64,000 nt of DNA from Ptiloglossa arizonensis (taxonomy: Eukaryota; Arthropoda; Insecta; Hymenoptera; Colletidae). Below the pieces are notes generated by a model, which saw nothing but the letters and a program-made list of their open reading frames with translations, was not told the DNA's origin and ran no database searches. Position 1 is the first letter of the stretch, and each line of letters opens with the position of its first letter. Positions 40,001 through 54,330 of this stretch are shown here, in pieces. The DNA lies in the NCBI RefSeq assembly GCF_051014685.1, contig NW_027478524.1, positions 62,001 to 126,000 on the forward strand. Reading direction: 5' to 3'. A program made the position numbers and the translations under genes.

Positions 40001-43000
40001 AAACCATCAAAATTTTCGCAAGTGTGATCCTCGAAACCAATAACTGGAATGGCCTACGGAAAAAGTACACACACCATTGTAATCGGGCGAGTTTTTTCTT
40101 TCAGATGCAACAGGAATTTCTCGAGTTTGTGAATCCGTTCGCGAGATATGGGAGCTTGAAGTTAAGGAATGGTTGAGGAACCATCAAAATTTTCGCAAGT
40201 CTGATACTCGAAACCGATAACTACAAAGGCCTAGGGGAAAAATACACATACCTCTGTAATCGGGCGAGTGTCTACTATCATATGCAACAGGAATTTCTCG
40301 AGTTCGTCATTCCGTTCGCGAGATATGGGTGTTTGAAGTTGAGGAATGGTTGAGAAACCATCAAAGTACTCGCTGGTCTGATACTCGAAACCAATAACTG
40401 GAATGGCCAAGGGGAAATGTACACACGCCATTGTAATCCGGCGAGTTTCCACTTTCAGATGCAGCAGGAATTTCTCGAGTTCGTCATTCCGTTCGCGAGA
40501 TATGGGTGTTTGAAGTTAAGGAATGGTTGAGAACCATCAAAATTTTAGCTGGTCTGACACTCGAAACCAATAACTGAAATGGCCAAGGGGAAAAGTACAC
40601 ACGCCATTGTAATCGGGCGAGTTTCCACTTTCAGATGCAACAGGAATTTCTCGAGTTCATCATTCCGTTCGCGAGATATGGGTGTTTGAAGTTAAGGAAT
40701 GGTTGAGAAACCATCAAAATTTTCGCTGGTCTGATACTCGAAACCAATAACTGGAATGGCCTAGGGGAAAAGTACACACACCATTGTAATTGGGCGAGTT
40801 TCTACTTTCAGACGCAACAGGAATTTCTCGAGTTCGTCAATTCGTTCGCGAGATATGGGAGTTTGAAATTAAGGAATGGTTGAAAAACCATCAAAATTTT
40901 CGCAAGTGTGATCCTCGAAACCAATAACTGGAATGGCCTACGGAAAAAGTACACACACCATTGTAATCGGGCGAGTTTCTTCTTTCAGATGCAATAGGAA
41001 ATTCTCGAGTTCGTCAATCCGTTCGAGAGGTATGGGAGTTTGAAGTTAAGGAATGGTTGAGAAACCATCAAAATTTTCGGAAGTGTGATCCTCGAAACCA
41101 ATAACTGGAATTGCCTACGGGAAAAGTACACACACCACTGTAATCGGGCGAGTTTTTTCTTTCAGATGCAACAGGAATTTCTCGAGTTCGTCAATCCGTT
41201 CGCGAGAAATGGGAGTTTGAAGTTAAGGAATGGTTGAGAAAGTATCAAAATTTTCGCAAGTCTGATACTCGAAACCAATAATTACAAAGGCCTAGGGGAA
41301 AAATGCACATACCTTTGTAATCGGGCGAGTTTCCACTTTCAGATGCAACAGGAATTTCTCGAGTTCGTCATGCCGTTCACGAGATATAGGAGTTTGAAGT
41401 TAAGAAATGGTTGAGAAACCATCAAAATTTTCGCAAGTCTGATACTCGAAATCAATAACTACAAAGGCCTAGGGGAAACATACACATACCTTTGTAATCG
41501 GGCGAGTTTCCACTTTCAGATGCAACAGGAATTTCTCGAGTTCGTCAATCCGTTCGCGAGATATGGGAGTTTGAAGTTAAGGAATGGTTGAGATACCCTC
41601 AAAATTTTCGCAAGTCTGATACTCGAAACCAATAACTACAAAGGCCTAGGGGAAAAACACACATACCTTTGTAATCGGGCGAGATTCTACTTTCAGATAC
41701 AACAGGAATTTCTCGAGGTCGTCAATCCGTTCGCGAGATATGGGAGATCGAAGTTAAGGAATGGTTGAGAAACCATAAAAATTTTCGCAAGTCTGATACT
41801 CGAAACCAATAACTACAAAGGCCTAGGTGAAAAACACACATACCTTTGTAATCGGGCGAGTTTCTACTTTCAGATGCATCAGAAATTTCTCGAGTTCGTC
41901 AATCCGTTCGCGAGAAATGGGAGTTTGAAGTTAAGGAATGGTTGAGAAACTATCAAAATTTTCGCAAGTCTGATACCCGAAACCAATAACTACAAAGGCC
42001 TAGGTGAAAAACACACATATATTTGTAATCGGGCGAGTTTCTATTTTAAGATGCAACAGGAATTTCTCGAGTTCGTCAATCCGTTCGCGAGATATGGGAG
42101 TTTGAATTTAAGGAATGGTTGAGCAACCATCAAAATTTTCGCAAGTCTGATACTCGAAACCAATAACTGGAATGACCTAGGGGAAAAGTACAAACACCAT
42201 TGTAATCGGGCGATTTTCTGCTTCCAGGTGCAACAGGAATTTCTCGAGTTCGTCAATCCGTTCGCGAGATATGGGGGTTTGAAGTTAAGGAATGGTTGAG
42301 AAAGTATCAAAATTTTCGCAAGTCTGATACTCGAAACCAATAATTACAAAGGCCTAGGGGAAAAATGCACATACCTTTGTAATCGGGCGAGTTTCCACTT
42401 TCAGATGCAACAGGAATTTGTCGAGTTCGTCAATCCGTTCGCGAGATATGGGAGTTTGAGGTTAAGGAATGGTTGAGAAACCATCAAAACTTTTGCTGGT
42501 CTGATACTCGAAACCAATAACAGGAATGGCCTTGGGGAAACGTACACATACCATTGTAATCTGGCGAGTTTCTACTTTCAGATGCAACAGGAATTTCTCG
42601 AGGTCATCAATCCGTTCGCGAGATATGGGAGTTTGAAGTTAAGGAATGGTTGAGTAAACATCAAAATATTCGCAAGTCTGATACTTGAAACCAATAACTC
42701 CTATGGCCAAGGGCAAAGATGCACATACCGTTGCAATCGGGCGAGTTTCTGTTTTCAGATGCAATAGGAAATTCTCGAGTTCGTCAATCCGATCGCGAGA
42801 TATGGAAGTGTGAAGTTACGGAATGAATGAGAAACCATCAAAATTTTCGCAAGTCTGATACTCGAAACCAATAACTACAATGGCCCAGGGGAAAAACACA
42901 TATACCGTTGTAATCGGGCGAGTCTCTACTTTCAGATGCAACAAGAATTTCTCGATTTTGTTAATCCGTTCGCGAGATATGGGAGTTTGAAATTAAGGAA

Positions 43001-44152
43001 TGGTTGAGAAACAATCAAAATTTTCGCAAGTCTGATACTCGAAACCAATAACTACCAAGGCCTAGGGGAAAAATACACATACCTTTGTAATCGGGCGAGT
43101 TCCACTTTCAGATGCAACAGGAATTTCTCGAGTTCGTCAATCCGTTCGCGAGATATGGGAGTTTGAAGTTAAGGAATGGTTGAGAAACCATCGATATTTT
43201 CGCAATTCTGATGCTAGAAACGAATAACTGGAATGGCCTAGGGGAAAAGTACACACACCATTGTAATCGCGCGAGTTTCCACTTTCAGATGCAACAGGAA
43301 TTTCTCGATTTCGTCATTCCGTTCGCGAGATATGGGAGTTTGAAGTTAAGGAATGGTTGGGAAACCATCAAGGTTTTCGCAATTCTGATGCTAGAAACGA
43401 ATAACTGGAATGGCGTAGGGGAAAAGTACACACACCATTGTAATCGGGCGAGTGTGTGCTTTCAGATGCAACACGAATTTCTCGAGTTCGTCAATCTGTT
43501 CGTGAGATATGGGAGTTTGAAATTAAGGAATGGTTGAGAAACCATCAAAATTTTCGCAAGTCTGATACTCGAAACCAATAACTACAAAGGCCTAGGGGAA
43601 AAATGCACATACATTTGTAATTGGGCGAGTTTCCACTTTCAGATGCAACAGGAATTTCTCGAGTTCGTCAATCCGTTCACGAGATATGGGAGTTAGAAGT
43701 TAAGGAATGGTTGAGAAACCAGCGATATTTTCGCAATTCTGATGCTAGAAATGAATAACTGGAATGGCCTAGGGGAAAAGTACACACACCATTGTAATCA
43801 GGCGAGTTTCCACTTTCAGATGCAACAGGAATTTCTCGAGTTCGTCAATCGGTTCGCGAGATATGGCAGTTTGAAGTTAAGGAATGCTTGAGAAACCATT
43901 AAAATTTTCGCAAGTCTGATACTCGAAATCAATAACTACAAAGGCCTAGGGGAAACATACACATACCTTTGTAATCGGGCGAGTTTCCACTTTCAGATGC
44001 AACAGGAATTTCTCGAGTTCGTCAATCCGTTCGCGAGATATGGGAGTTTGAGGTTAAGGAATGGTTGAGAAACCATCAAAATTTTCGCAAGTCTGATACT
44101 CGAAACCAATAACTACAATGGCCCAGGGGAAAAACACATATACCGTTGTAAT

Positions 44153-44506
44153 CGGGCGAGTTTCTACTTTAAGATGCAACAGGAATTTCTCGAGTTCGTC
44201 AATCCGTTCGCGAGATATGGGAGTTTGAATTTAAGGAATGGTTGAGCAACCATCAAAATTTTCGCAAGTCTGATACTCGAAACCAATAACTGGAATGACC
44301 TAGGGGAAAAGTACAAACACCACTGTAATCGGGCGATTTTCTGCTTCCCGGTGCAACAGGAATTTCTCGAGTTCGTCAATCCGTTCGCGAGATATGGGGG
44401 ATTGAAGTTAAGGAATGGTTGAGAAACTATCAAAATTTTCGCAAGTCCGATACTCGAAACCAATAACTACAATGGCCCAGGGGAAAAACACATATACCGT
44501 TGTAAT
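44153..44506 (+). repeat. Zone V dimer duplication, copy 1
   Basis: The two-monomer unit begins in the TTTCTACTTTAAGATGC monomer and is repeated at 44507 (offset 354). Related dimers with CTGCTTCCAGGTGC lie near 42040, 46290, 48765, 52650 and 54240. Confidence 0.7.
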
Positions 44507-44700
44507 CGGGCGAGTTTCTACTTTAAGATGCAACAGGAATTTCTCGAGTTCGTCAATCCGTTCGCGAGATATGGGAGTTTGAATTTAAGGAATGGTTGAG
44601 CAACCATCAAAATTTTCGCAAGTCTGATACTCGAAACCAATAACTGGAATGACCTAGGGGAAAAGTACAAACACCACTGTAATCGGGCGAGTTTCTGCTT
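44507..44700 (+). repeat. Zone V dimer duplication, copy 2 (partial)
   Basis: The segment repeats the start of the 44153 unit, including GAATTTAAGG, GAGCAACCATC and GGAATGACCTAGGGG. It diverges after the next TAATCGGGCGA. Confidence 0.65.
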
Positions 44701-45421
44701 TCAGATGCAATAGGAAATTCTCGAGTTCGTCAATCCGATCGCGAGATATGGAAGTGTGAAGTTACGGAATGGTTGAGAAACCATCAAAATTTTCGCAAGT
44801 CTGATACATGAAACCAATAACTACAAAGGCCTAGGGGAAAAACACACATATCTTTGTAATCGGGCGAGATTCTACTTTCAGATGCAACATGAATTTCTCG
44901 AGGTCGTCAATCCGTTCGCGAGATATGGGAGATCGAAGTTAAGGAATGGTTGAGAAACCATCAAAATTTTCGCAAGTCGGATACTCGAAACCAATAACTA
45001 CAAAGACCTAGGTGAAAAAGACACATATCTTTGTAATCGGGTGAGTTTCTACTTTCAGATACAACAGGAATTTCTCGAGTTCGTCAATCCGTTCGCGAGA
45101 AATGGGAGTTTGAAGTTAAGGAATGGTTGAGAAACTATCAAAATTTTCGCAAGTCTGATACTCGAAACCAATAATTACAAAGGCCTAGGGGAAAAATGCA
45201 CATACCTTTGTAATCTTGCGAGTTTCCACTTTCAGATGCAACAGGAATTTCTCTAGTTCGTCATCCCGTTCGCGAGATATGGGAATTCGAAGTTAAGGAA
45301 TGGTTGAGAAACCATCAAAATTTTCGCAATTCTGATACTCGAAACCAATAACTACAAAGGCCTGGGGGAAAAATACACATACCGTTGTAGTCGGGCGAGA
45401 TTCTACTTTCACATGCAACTG

Positions 45422-47896
45422 GAATTTCTCGAGTTCGTCAATCCGTTCGCGAGAAATGGGAGATTGAAGTTAAGGAATGGTTGAGAAACTATCAAAATTT
45501 TCGCAAGTCCGATACTCGAAACCAATAACTACATAGGCCTAGGTGAAAAACACACATATCTTTGTAATCGGGCGAGTCTCTACTTTCAGATGCAACAGGA
45601 ATTTCTCGAGTTCGTCAATCCGTTCGCGAGAAATGGGAGTTTGAAGTTAAGGAATGGTTGAGAAACTATCAAAATTTTCGCAAGTCTGATACTCGAAACC
45701 AATAACTACATAGGACTAGGTGAAAAACACACATATCTTTGTAATCGGGCCAGTTTCTACTTTCAGATGCAACAGGAATTTCTCGAGTTCGTCAATCCGT
45801 TCGCGAGAAATGGGAGTTTGAAGTTGAATAATGGTTGAGAAACTATCGAAATTTTCGCAATTCTGATGCTAGAAACCAATAACTAGAATGGCCTAGGGGA
45901 AAATACACATACCGTTGTAATCGGGCGAGTTTCTGCTTTCAAATGCAACAGGAATTTGTCGAGTACGTCAATCCGTTCGCGAGATATGGGAGTTTGAAGT
46001 TAAGAATGGTTGAGAAACCATCGATATTTTCGCAATTCTGATGCCAGAAACGAATGACTGGAATGGCCTAGGGGAAAAGTACACACACCATTGTAATCGG
46101 GCGAGTTTCCACTTTCAGATGCAACAGGAATTTCTCGAGTTCGTCAATCCGTTCACGAGATATGGGAGTTTGAAGTTAAGAATGGTTGAGAAACCATCGA
46201 TATTTTCGCAATTCTGATGCTAGAAACCAATAACTAGAATGGCCTAGGTGAAAAACACACATATCTTTGTAACCGGGCGAGTTTCTACTTTAAGATGCAA
46301 CAGGAATTTCTCGAGTTCGTCAATCCGTTCGCGAGATATGGGGGTTTGAATTTAAGGAATGGTTGAGCAACCATCAAAATTTTCGCAAGTCTGATTCTCG
46401 AAACCAATAACTGGAATCACCTAGGGGAAAAGTACAAACACCATTGTAATCGGGCGATTTTCTGCTTCCAGGTGCAACAGGAATTTCTCGAGTTCGTCAA
46501 TCCGTTCGCGAGATATGGGAGTTTGAGGTTAAGGAATGGTTGAGAAACCATCAAAATTTTCACTGGTCTGATACTCGAAACCAATAACAGGAATGGCCTT
46601 GGGGAAACGTACACATACCATTGTAATCTGGCGAGTTTCTACTTTCAGATGCAACAGGAATTTCTCGAGTTCATCAATCCGTTCGCGAGATATGGGAGTA
46701 TGAAGTTAAGGAATGGTTGAGTAACCATCATAATATTCGCAAGTCTGATACTTGAAACCAATAACTCCTATGGCCTAGGGCAAAGATGCACATACCGTTG
46801 CAATCGGGCGAGTTTCTGCTTTCAGATGCAATAGGAAATTCTCGAGTTCGTCAATCCGATCGCGAGATATGGAAGTGTGAAGTTACGGAATGGTTGAGAA
46901 ACCATCAAAATTTTCGCAAGTCTGATACTCGAAACCAATAACTACATAGGCCTAGGTGAAAAACACACATATCTTTGTAATCGGGCGAGTCTCTACTTTC
47001 AGATGCAACAGGAATTTCTCGAGTTCGTCAATCCGTTCGCGAGAAATGGGAGATTGAAGTTAAGGAATGGTTGAGAAACTATCAAAATTTTCGCAAGTCC
47101 GATACTCGAAACCAATAACTACATAGGCCTAGGTGAAAAACACACATATCTTTGTAATCGGGCGAGTCTCTACTTTCAGATGCAACAGGAATTTCTCGAG
47201 TTCGTCAATCCGTTCGCGAGATATGGGAGTTTGAGGTTAAGGAATGGTTGAGAAACCATCAAAATTTTCGCTGGTCTGATACTCGAAACCAATAACAGGA
47301 ATGGCCTTGGGGAAACGTACACATACCATTGTAATCTGGCGAGTTTCTACTTTCAGATGCAACAGGAATTTCTCGAGTTCATCAATCCGTTCGCGAGATA
47401 TGGGAGTTTGAAGTTAAGGAATGGTTGAGTAACCATCAAAATATTCGCAAGTCTGATACTTGAAACCAATAACTCCTATGGCCTAGGTCAAAGATGCACA
47501 TACCGTTGCAATCGGGCGAGTTTCTGCTTTCAGATGCAATAGGAAATTCTCGAGTTCGTCAATCCGATCGCGAGATATGGAAGTGTGAAGTTACGGAATG
47601 GTTGAGAAACCATCAAAATTTTCGCAAGTCTGATACTCGAAACCAATAACTACAATGGCCCAGGGGAAAAACACATATACCGTTGTAATCGGGCGAGTTT
47701 CTACTTTCAGATGCATCAGAAATTTGTCGAGTTCGTCAATCCGTTCGCGAGAAATGGGAGTTTGAGGTTAAGGAATGGTTGAGAAACTATCAAAATTTTC
47801 GCAAGTCTGATACCCGAAACCAATAACTACAAAGGCCTAGGTGAAGAACACACATATCTTTGTAATCGGGCGAGTTTCTACTTTAAGATGCAACAG
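45422..47896 (+). repeat. 14-monomer tandem duplication, copy 1 (2475 bp)
   Basis: The unit repeats directly at 47897 with a constant offset of 2475 bp (14 x 177 minus 3). The three missing bases are small deletions inside monomers (GAAGTTAAGAATGG twice, GGGGAAAATACAC once). Both copies carry these deletions, so they predate the duplication. By eye the copies differ at only a handful of positions. Confidence 0.9.
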
Positions 47897-50371
47897 GAAT
47901 TTCTCGAGTTCGTCAATCCGTTCGCGAGAAATGGGAGATTGAAGTTAAGGAATGGTTGAGAAACTATCAAAATTTTCGCAAGTGCGATACTCGAAACCAA
48001 TAACTACATAGGCCTAGGTGAAAAACACACATATCTTTGTAATCGGGCGAGTCTCTACTTTCAGATGCAACAGGAATTTCTCGAGTTCGTCAATCCGTTC
48101 GCGAGAAATGGGAGTTTGAAGTTAAGGAATGGTTGAGAAACTATCAAAATTTTCGCAAGTCTGATACTCGAAACCAATAACTACATAGGACTAGGTGAAA
48201 AACACACATATCTTTGTAATCGGGCCAGTTTCTACTTTCAGATGCAACAGGAATTTCTCGAGTTCGTCAATCCGTTCGCGAGAAATGGGAGTTTGAAGTT
48301 GAATAATGGTTGAGAAACTATCGAAATTTTCGCAATTCTGATGCTAGAAACCAATAACTAGAATGGCCTAGGGGAAAATACACATACCGTTGTAATCGGG
48401 CGAGTTTCTGCTTTCAAATGCAACAGGAATTTGTCGAGTACGTCAATCCGTTCGCGAGATATGGGAGTTTGAAGTTAAGAATGGTTGAGAAACCATCGAT
48501 ATTTTCGCAATTCTGATGCCAGAAACGAATGACTGGAATGGCCTAGGGGAAAAGTACACACACCATTGTAATCGGGCGAGTTTCCACTTTCAGATGCAAC
48601 AGGAATTTCTCGAGTTCGTCAATCCGTTCACGAGATATGGGAGTTTGAAGTTAAGAATGGTTGAGAAACCATCGATATTTTCGCAATTCTGATGCTAGAA
48701 ACCAATAACTAGAATGGCCTAGGTGAAAAACACACATATCTTTGTAACCGGGCGAGTTTCTACTTTAAGATGCAACAGGAATTTCTCGAGTTCGTCAATC
48801 CGTTCGCGAGATATGGGGGTTTGAATTTAAGGAATGGTTGAGCAACCATCAAAATTTTCGCAAGTCTGATTCTCGAAACCAATAACTGGAATCACCTAGG
48901 GGAAAAGTACAAACACCATTGTAATCGGGCGATTTTCTGCTTCCAGGTGCAACAGGAATTTCTCGAGTTCGTCAATCCGTTCGCGAGATATGGGAGTTTG
49001 AGGTTAAGGAATGGTTGAGAAACCATCAAAATTTTCACTGGTCTGATACTCGAAACGAATAACAGGAATGGCCTTGGGGAAACGTACACATACCATTGTA
49101 ATCTGGCGAGTTTCTACTTTCAGATGCAACAGGAATTTCTCGAGTTCATCAATCCGTTCGCGAGATATGGGAGTATGAAGTTAAGGAATGGTTGAGTAAC
49201 CATCATAATATTCGCAAGTCTGATACTTGAAACCAATAACTCCTATGGCCTAGGGCAAAGATGCACATACCGTTGCAATCGGGCGAGTTTCTGCTTTCAG
49301 ATGCAATAGGAAATTCTCGAGTTCGTCAATCCGATCGCGAGATATGGAAGTGTGAAGTTACGGAATGGTTGAGAAACCATCAAAATTTTCGCAAGTCTGA
49401 TACTCGAAACCAATAACTACATAGGCCTAGGTGAAAAACACACATATCTTTGTAATCGGGCGAGTCTCTACTTTCAGATGCAACAGGAATTTCTCGAGTT
49501 CGTCAATCCGTTCGCGAGAAATGGGAGATTGAAGTTAAGGAATGGTTGAGAAACTATCAAAATTTTCGCAAGTCCGATACTCGAAACCAATAACTACATA
49601 GGCCTAGGTGAAAAACACACATATCTTTGTAATCGGGCGAGTCTCTACTTTCAGATGCAACAGGAATTTCTCGAGTTCGTCAATCCGTTCGCGAGATATG
49701 GGAGTTTGAGGTTAAGGAATGGTTGAGAAACCATCAAAATTTTCGCTGGTCTGATACTCGAAACCAATAACAGGAATGGCCTTGGGGAAACGTACACATA
49801 CCATTGTAATCTGGCGAGTTTCTACTTTCAGATGCAACAGGAATTTCTCGAGTTCATCAATCCGTTCGCGAGATATGGGAGTTTGAAGTTAAGGAATGGT
49901 TGAGTAACCATCAAAATATTCGCAAGTCTGATACTTGAAACCAATAACTCCTATGGCCTAGGTCAAAGATGCACATACCGTTGCAATCGGGCGAGTTTCT
50001 GCTTTCAGATGCAATAGGAAATTCTCGAGTTCGTCAATCCGATCGCGAGATATGGAAGTGTGAAGTTACGGAATGGTTGAGAAACCATCAAAATTTTCGC
50101 AAGTCTGATACTCGAAACCAATAACTACAATGGCCCAGGGGAAAAACACATATACCGTTGTAATCGGGCGAGTTTCTACTTTCAGATGCATCAGAAATTT
50201 GTCGAGTTCGTCAATCCGTTCGCGAGAAATGGGAGTTTGAGGTTAAGGAATGGTTGAGAAACTATCAAAATTTTCGCAAGTCTGATACCCGAAACCAATA
50301 ACTACAAAGGCCTAGGTGAAGAACACACATATCTTTGTAATCGGGCGAGTTTCTACTTTAAGATGCAACAG
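47897..50371 (+). repeat. 14-monomer tandem duplication, copy 2 (2475 bp)
   Basis: The unit is a direct copy of 45422-47896. Differences noticed include AAGTCCGATACTC against AAGTGCGATACTC (about 45515 and 47990) and GAAACCAATAAC against GAAACGAATAAC (about 46579 and 49054). The match ends near 50402, where GAGAAATGGGAG becomes GAGATATGGGAG. Confidence 0.9.
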
Positions 50372-53300
50372 GAATTTCTCGAGTTCGTCAATCCGTTCGC
50401 GAGATATGGGAGTTTGAATTTAAGGAATGGTTGAGAAACCATCGGAATTTTCACAATTCTGATGCTAGAAACGAATAACTATAATGGCCTAGGGGCAAAG
50501 TACACACACCATTCTAATCGGGCGAGTCTCTACTTTCAGATGCAACAGGAATTTCTCGAGTTCGTCAATCCGTACGCGAGATATGGGAGTTTGAAATTAA
50601 GGAATGCTTGAGAAACCATCGAAATTTTCGCACGTCTGTTACTCGAAACCAATAACTACAGAGGCCTAGGGGAAAAGTACACACACCATTGTAATCGGGC
50701 GAGTGTGTGCTTTCAGATGCAACACGAATTTCTCGAGTTCGTCAATCTGTTCGTGAGATATGGGAGTTTGAAATTAAGGAATGGTTGAGAAACCATCAAA
50801 ATTTTCGCAAGTCTGATACTCGAAACCAATAACTACAAAGGCCTAGGGGAAAAATGCACATACATTTGCAATTGGGCGAGCTTCCACTTTCATATGCAAC
50901 AGGAATTTCTCGAGTTCGTCAATCCGTTCGCGAGATATGGAAGTTTGAAGTTAAGGAATGTTTGGGAAACCCTGAAAATATTCGCAAGTCTGATTCTCGA
51001 AACCAATAACAACAAAGGCCTTGGGGAAATACACATATATATTTGTAATCGGGCGAGTTTCTAATTTCAGATGCAACAGGAATTTCTCGAGTTCGTCAAT
51101 CCGTTCGCGAGATATGGGAGTTTGAAGTTAAGGAATGATTGAGAAACCATTAAAATTTTCGCAAGTCTGATACTCGAAATCAATAACTACAAAGGCCTAG
51201 GGGAAACATACACATACCTTTGTAATCGGGCGAGTTTCCACTTTCAGATGCAACAGGAATTTCTCGAGTTCGTCAATCCGTTCGCGAGATATGGGAGTTT
51301 GAAGTTAAGGAATGGTTGAGAAACCATCGATATTTTCGCAATTCTGATGCCAGAAACGAATAACTGGAATGGCCTAGGGGAAAAGTACACACACCATTGT
51401 AATCGTTCGAGTTTCCACTTTCAGATGCAACAGGAATTTCTCGAGTTCGTCAATCCGTTCACGAGATATGGGAGTTTGAAGTTAAGAATGGTTGAGAAGC
51501 CATCGATATTTTCGCAATTCTGATGCCAGAAACGAATAACTGGAATGGCCTAGGGGAAAAGTACACACACCATTGTAATCGGGCGAGTGTGTGCTTTCAG
51601 ATGCAACACGAATTTCTCGAGTTCGTCAATCCGTTCGTGAGATATGGGAGTTTGAAATTAAGGAATGGTTGAGAAACCATCAAAATTTTCGCAAGTCTGA
51701 TACTCGAAACCAATAACTACAAAGGCCTAGGGGAAAAATGCAAATACATTTGTAATTGGGCGAGTTTCCACTTTCAGATGCAACAGGAATTTCTCGAGTT
51801 CGTCAATCCGTTCACGAGATATGGGAGTTTGAAGTTAAGGAATGGTTGAGAAACCACTAAAATTTTCGCAAGTCTGATACTCGAAATCAATAACTACAAA
51901 GGCCTAGGGGAAACATACACATACCCTTGTAATCGGGCGAGTTTCCACTTTCAGATGCAACAGGAATTTCTCGAGTTCGTCAATCCGTTCGCGAGGTATG
52001 GGAGTTTGAAGTTAAGGAATGGTTGAGAAACCATAAAAATTTTCGCAAGTCTGATACTCGAAACCAATAACTACAAAGGCCTAGGAGAAAAACACACATA
52101 TCTTTGTAATCGGGCGAGTTTCTACTTTCAGATGCATCAGAAATTTCTCGAGTTCGTCAATCCGTTCGCGAGAAATGGGAGTTTGAAGTTAAATAATGGT
52201 TGAGAAACTATCGAAATTTTCGCAATTCTGATGCTAGAAACCAATAACTAGAATGGCCTAGGGGAAAATACACATACCGTTGTAATCGGGCGAGTTTCTG
52301 CTTTCAGATGCAACAGAAATTTTTTGAGTTCGTCAATCCGTTCGCGAGATATGGGAGTTTGAAGTTAAGGAATGCTTGAGAAACAATCAAAATTTTCGCA
52401 AGTCTGATACTCGAAACCAATAACTGGAATGGCCTAGGGGGAAAGTGCACACACCATTGTAATCGGGCGAGATTCTACTTTCAGATGCAACAGGAATTAA
52501 TGGAGTTCGTCAATCCGTTCGCGAGATATGGGAGTTTGAAGTTAAGGAATGGTTGAGAAACCATAAAAATTTTCGCAAGTCTGATACTCGAAACCAATAA
52601 CTACAAAGGCCTAGGTGAAAAACACACATATCTTTGTAATCGGGCGAGTTTCTACTTTAAGATGCAACAGGAATTTCTCGAGTTCGTCAATCCGTTCGCG
52701 AGATATGGGAGTTTGAATTTAAGGAATGGTTGAGCAACCATCAAAATTTTCGCAAGTCTGATACTCGAAACCAATAACTGGAATGACCTAGGGGAGAAGT
52801 ACAAACACCATTGTAATCGGGCGATTTTCTGCTTCCAGGTGCAACAGGAATTTCTCGAGTTCGTCAATCCGTTCGCGAGATATGGGGATTTGAAGTTAAG
52901 GAATGGTTGAGAAACTAACAAAATTTTCGCAAGTCCGATACTCGAAACCAATAACTACATAGGCCTAGGTGAAAAACACACATATCTTTGTAATCGGGCG
53001 AGTCTCTACTTTCAGATGCAACAGGAATTTCTCGAGTTTGTCAATCCGTTCGCGAGAAATGGGAGTTTGAAGTTAAGGAATGGTTGAGAAACTATCAAAA
53101 TTTTCGCAAGTCTGATACTCGAAACCAATAACTACAAAGGCCTAGGGGAAAAATGCACATACCTTTGTAATCGGGCGTGTTTCCACTTTCAGATGCAACA
53201 GGAATTTCTCGAGTTCGTCATGCCGTTCACGAGATATGGGAGTTTGAAGTTAAGGAATGCTTGAGAAACCATCAAAATTTTCGCAAGTCTGATACTCGAA

Positions 53301-53814
53301 ACCAATAACTACAAAGGCCTAGGGGAAAAATGCACATACCTTTGTAATCGGGCGAGTTTCCAGTTTCAGATGCAACAGGAATTTCTCTAGTTCGTCATCC
53401 CGTTCGCGAGATATGGGAGTTCGAAGTTAAGGAATGGTTGAGAAACCATCAAAATTTTCGCAATTCTGATACCCGAAACCAATAACTACAAAGGCCTGGG
53501 GGAAAAAATCACATACCGTTGTAATCGGGCGAGTTTCTACTTTCACATGCAACTAGAATTTCTCGAGTTCGTCACTCCGTTCGCGAGAAATGGGAGATTG
53601 AAGTTAAGGAATGGTTGAGGTGCGATCAAAATTTTCGCAAGTCTGATACTCGAAACCAATAACTACAAAGGCCTACGGGAAAAATACACATACCTTGTAA
53701 TCGGGCGAGGTTCCACTTTCAGATGCAACAGGAATTTCTCGAGTTCGTCAATCCGTTCGCGAGATATGGGATTTTGAGGTTAAGGAATGGTTGATAAACC
53801 ATCAAAATTTTCGC

Positions 53815-54330
53815 TGGTCTGATACTCGAAACCAATAACTGGAATGGCCTTCGGGAAACGTACACATACCATTGTAATCTGGCGAGTTTCTACTTTCAGA
53901 TGCAACAGGAATTTCTCGAGTTCATCAATCCGTTCGCGAGATATGGGAGTTTGAATTTAAGGAATGGTTGAGTAACCATCAAAATATTCGCAGGTCTGAT
54001 ACTTGAAACCAATAACTCCTATGGCCTAGGGCAAAGATGCACATACCGTTGCAATCGGGCGAGTTTCTACTTTCAGATGCATCAGAAATTTCTCGAGTTC
54101 GTCAATCCGTTCGCGAGAAATGGGAGTTTGAAGTTAAGGAATGGTTGAGAAACTATCAAAATTTTCGCAAGTCTGATACCCGAACCCGATAACTACAAAG
54201 GCCTAGGTGAAAAACACACTTATTTTTGTAATCGGGCGAGTTTCTACTTTAAGATGCAACAGGAATTTCTCGTGTTCGTTAATCCGTTCGCGAGATATGG
54301 GAGTTTGAATTTAAGGAATGGTTGAGCAAC
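53815..54330 (+). repeat. Satellite segment paralogous to the right flank of the retrotransposon
   Basis: The segment matches 57629-58142 (CTGGAATGGCCTTCGGGAAACG at about 53839 and 57651). After subtracting the 1691-bp insertion plus duplication, the offset is 2121 bp, close to 12 monomers. It shows which satellite subtype stood on the right side of the insertion site. Confidence 0.75.

Larger units (their letters stand above)
29200..41200 (+). repeat. Satellite zone IV (approximate limits)
   Basis: This zone is marked by GGGTGTTTGAAG, GCCATTGTAATCCGGCGAG, TTTCCACTTTCAG, AAGTGTGATCCTCGAAACC, CATAGTAAACGGGCGAG and GTTTGAAAAATAAGG variants. It holds an 8-monomer repeat (30740 with 32156), an 11-monomer repeat (31690 with 33638) and a single-monomer tandem duplication at 32607-32960. 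GGGTGTTTGAAG variants already appear in the 11-mers at 22990-29017, so the left edge is gradational. Confidence 0.5.
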
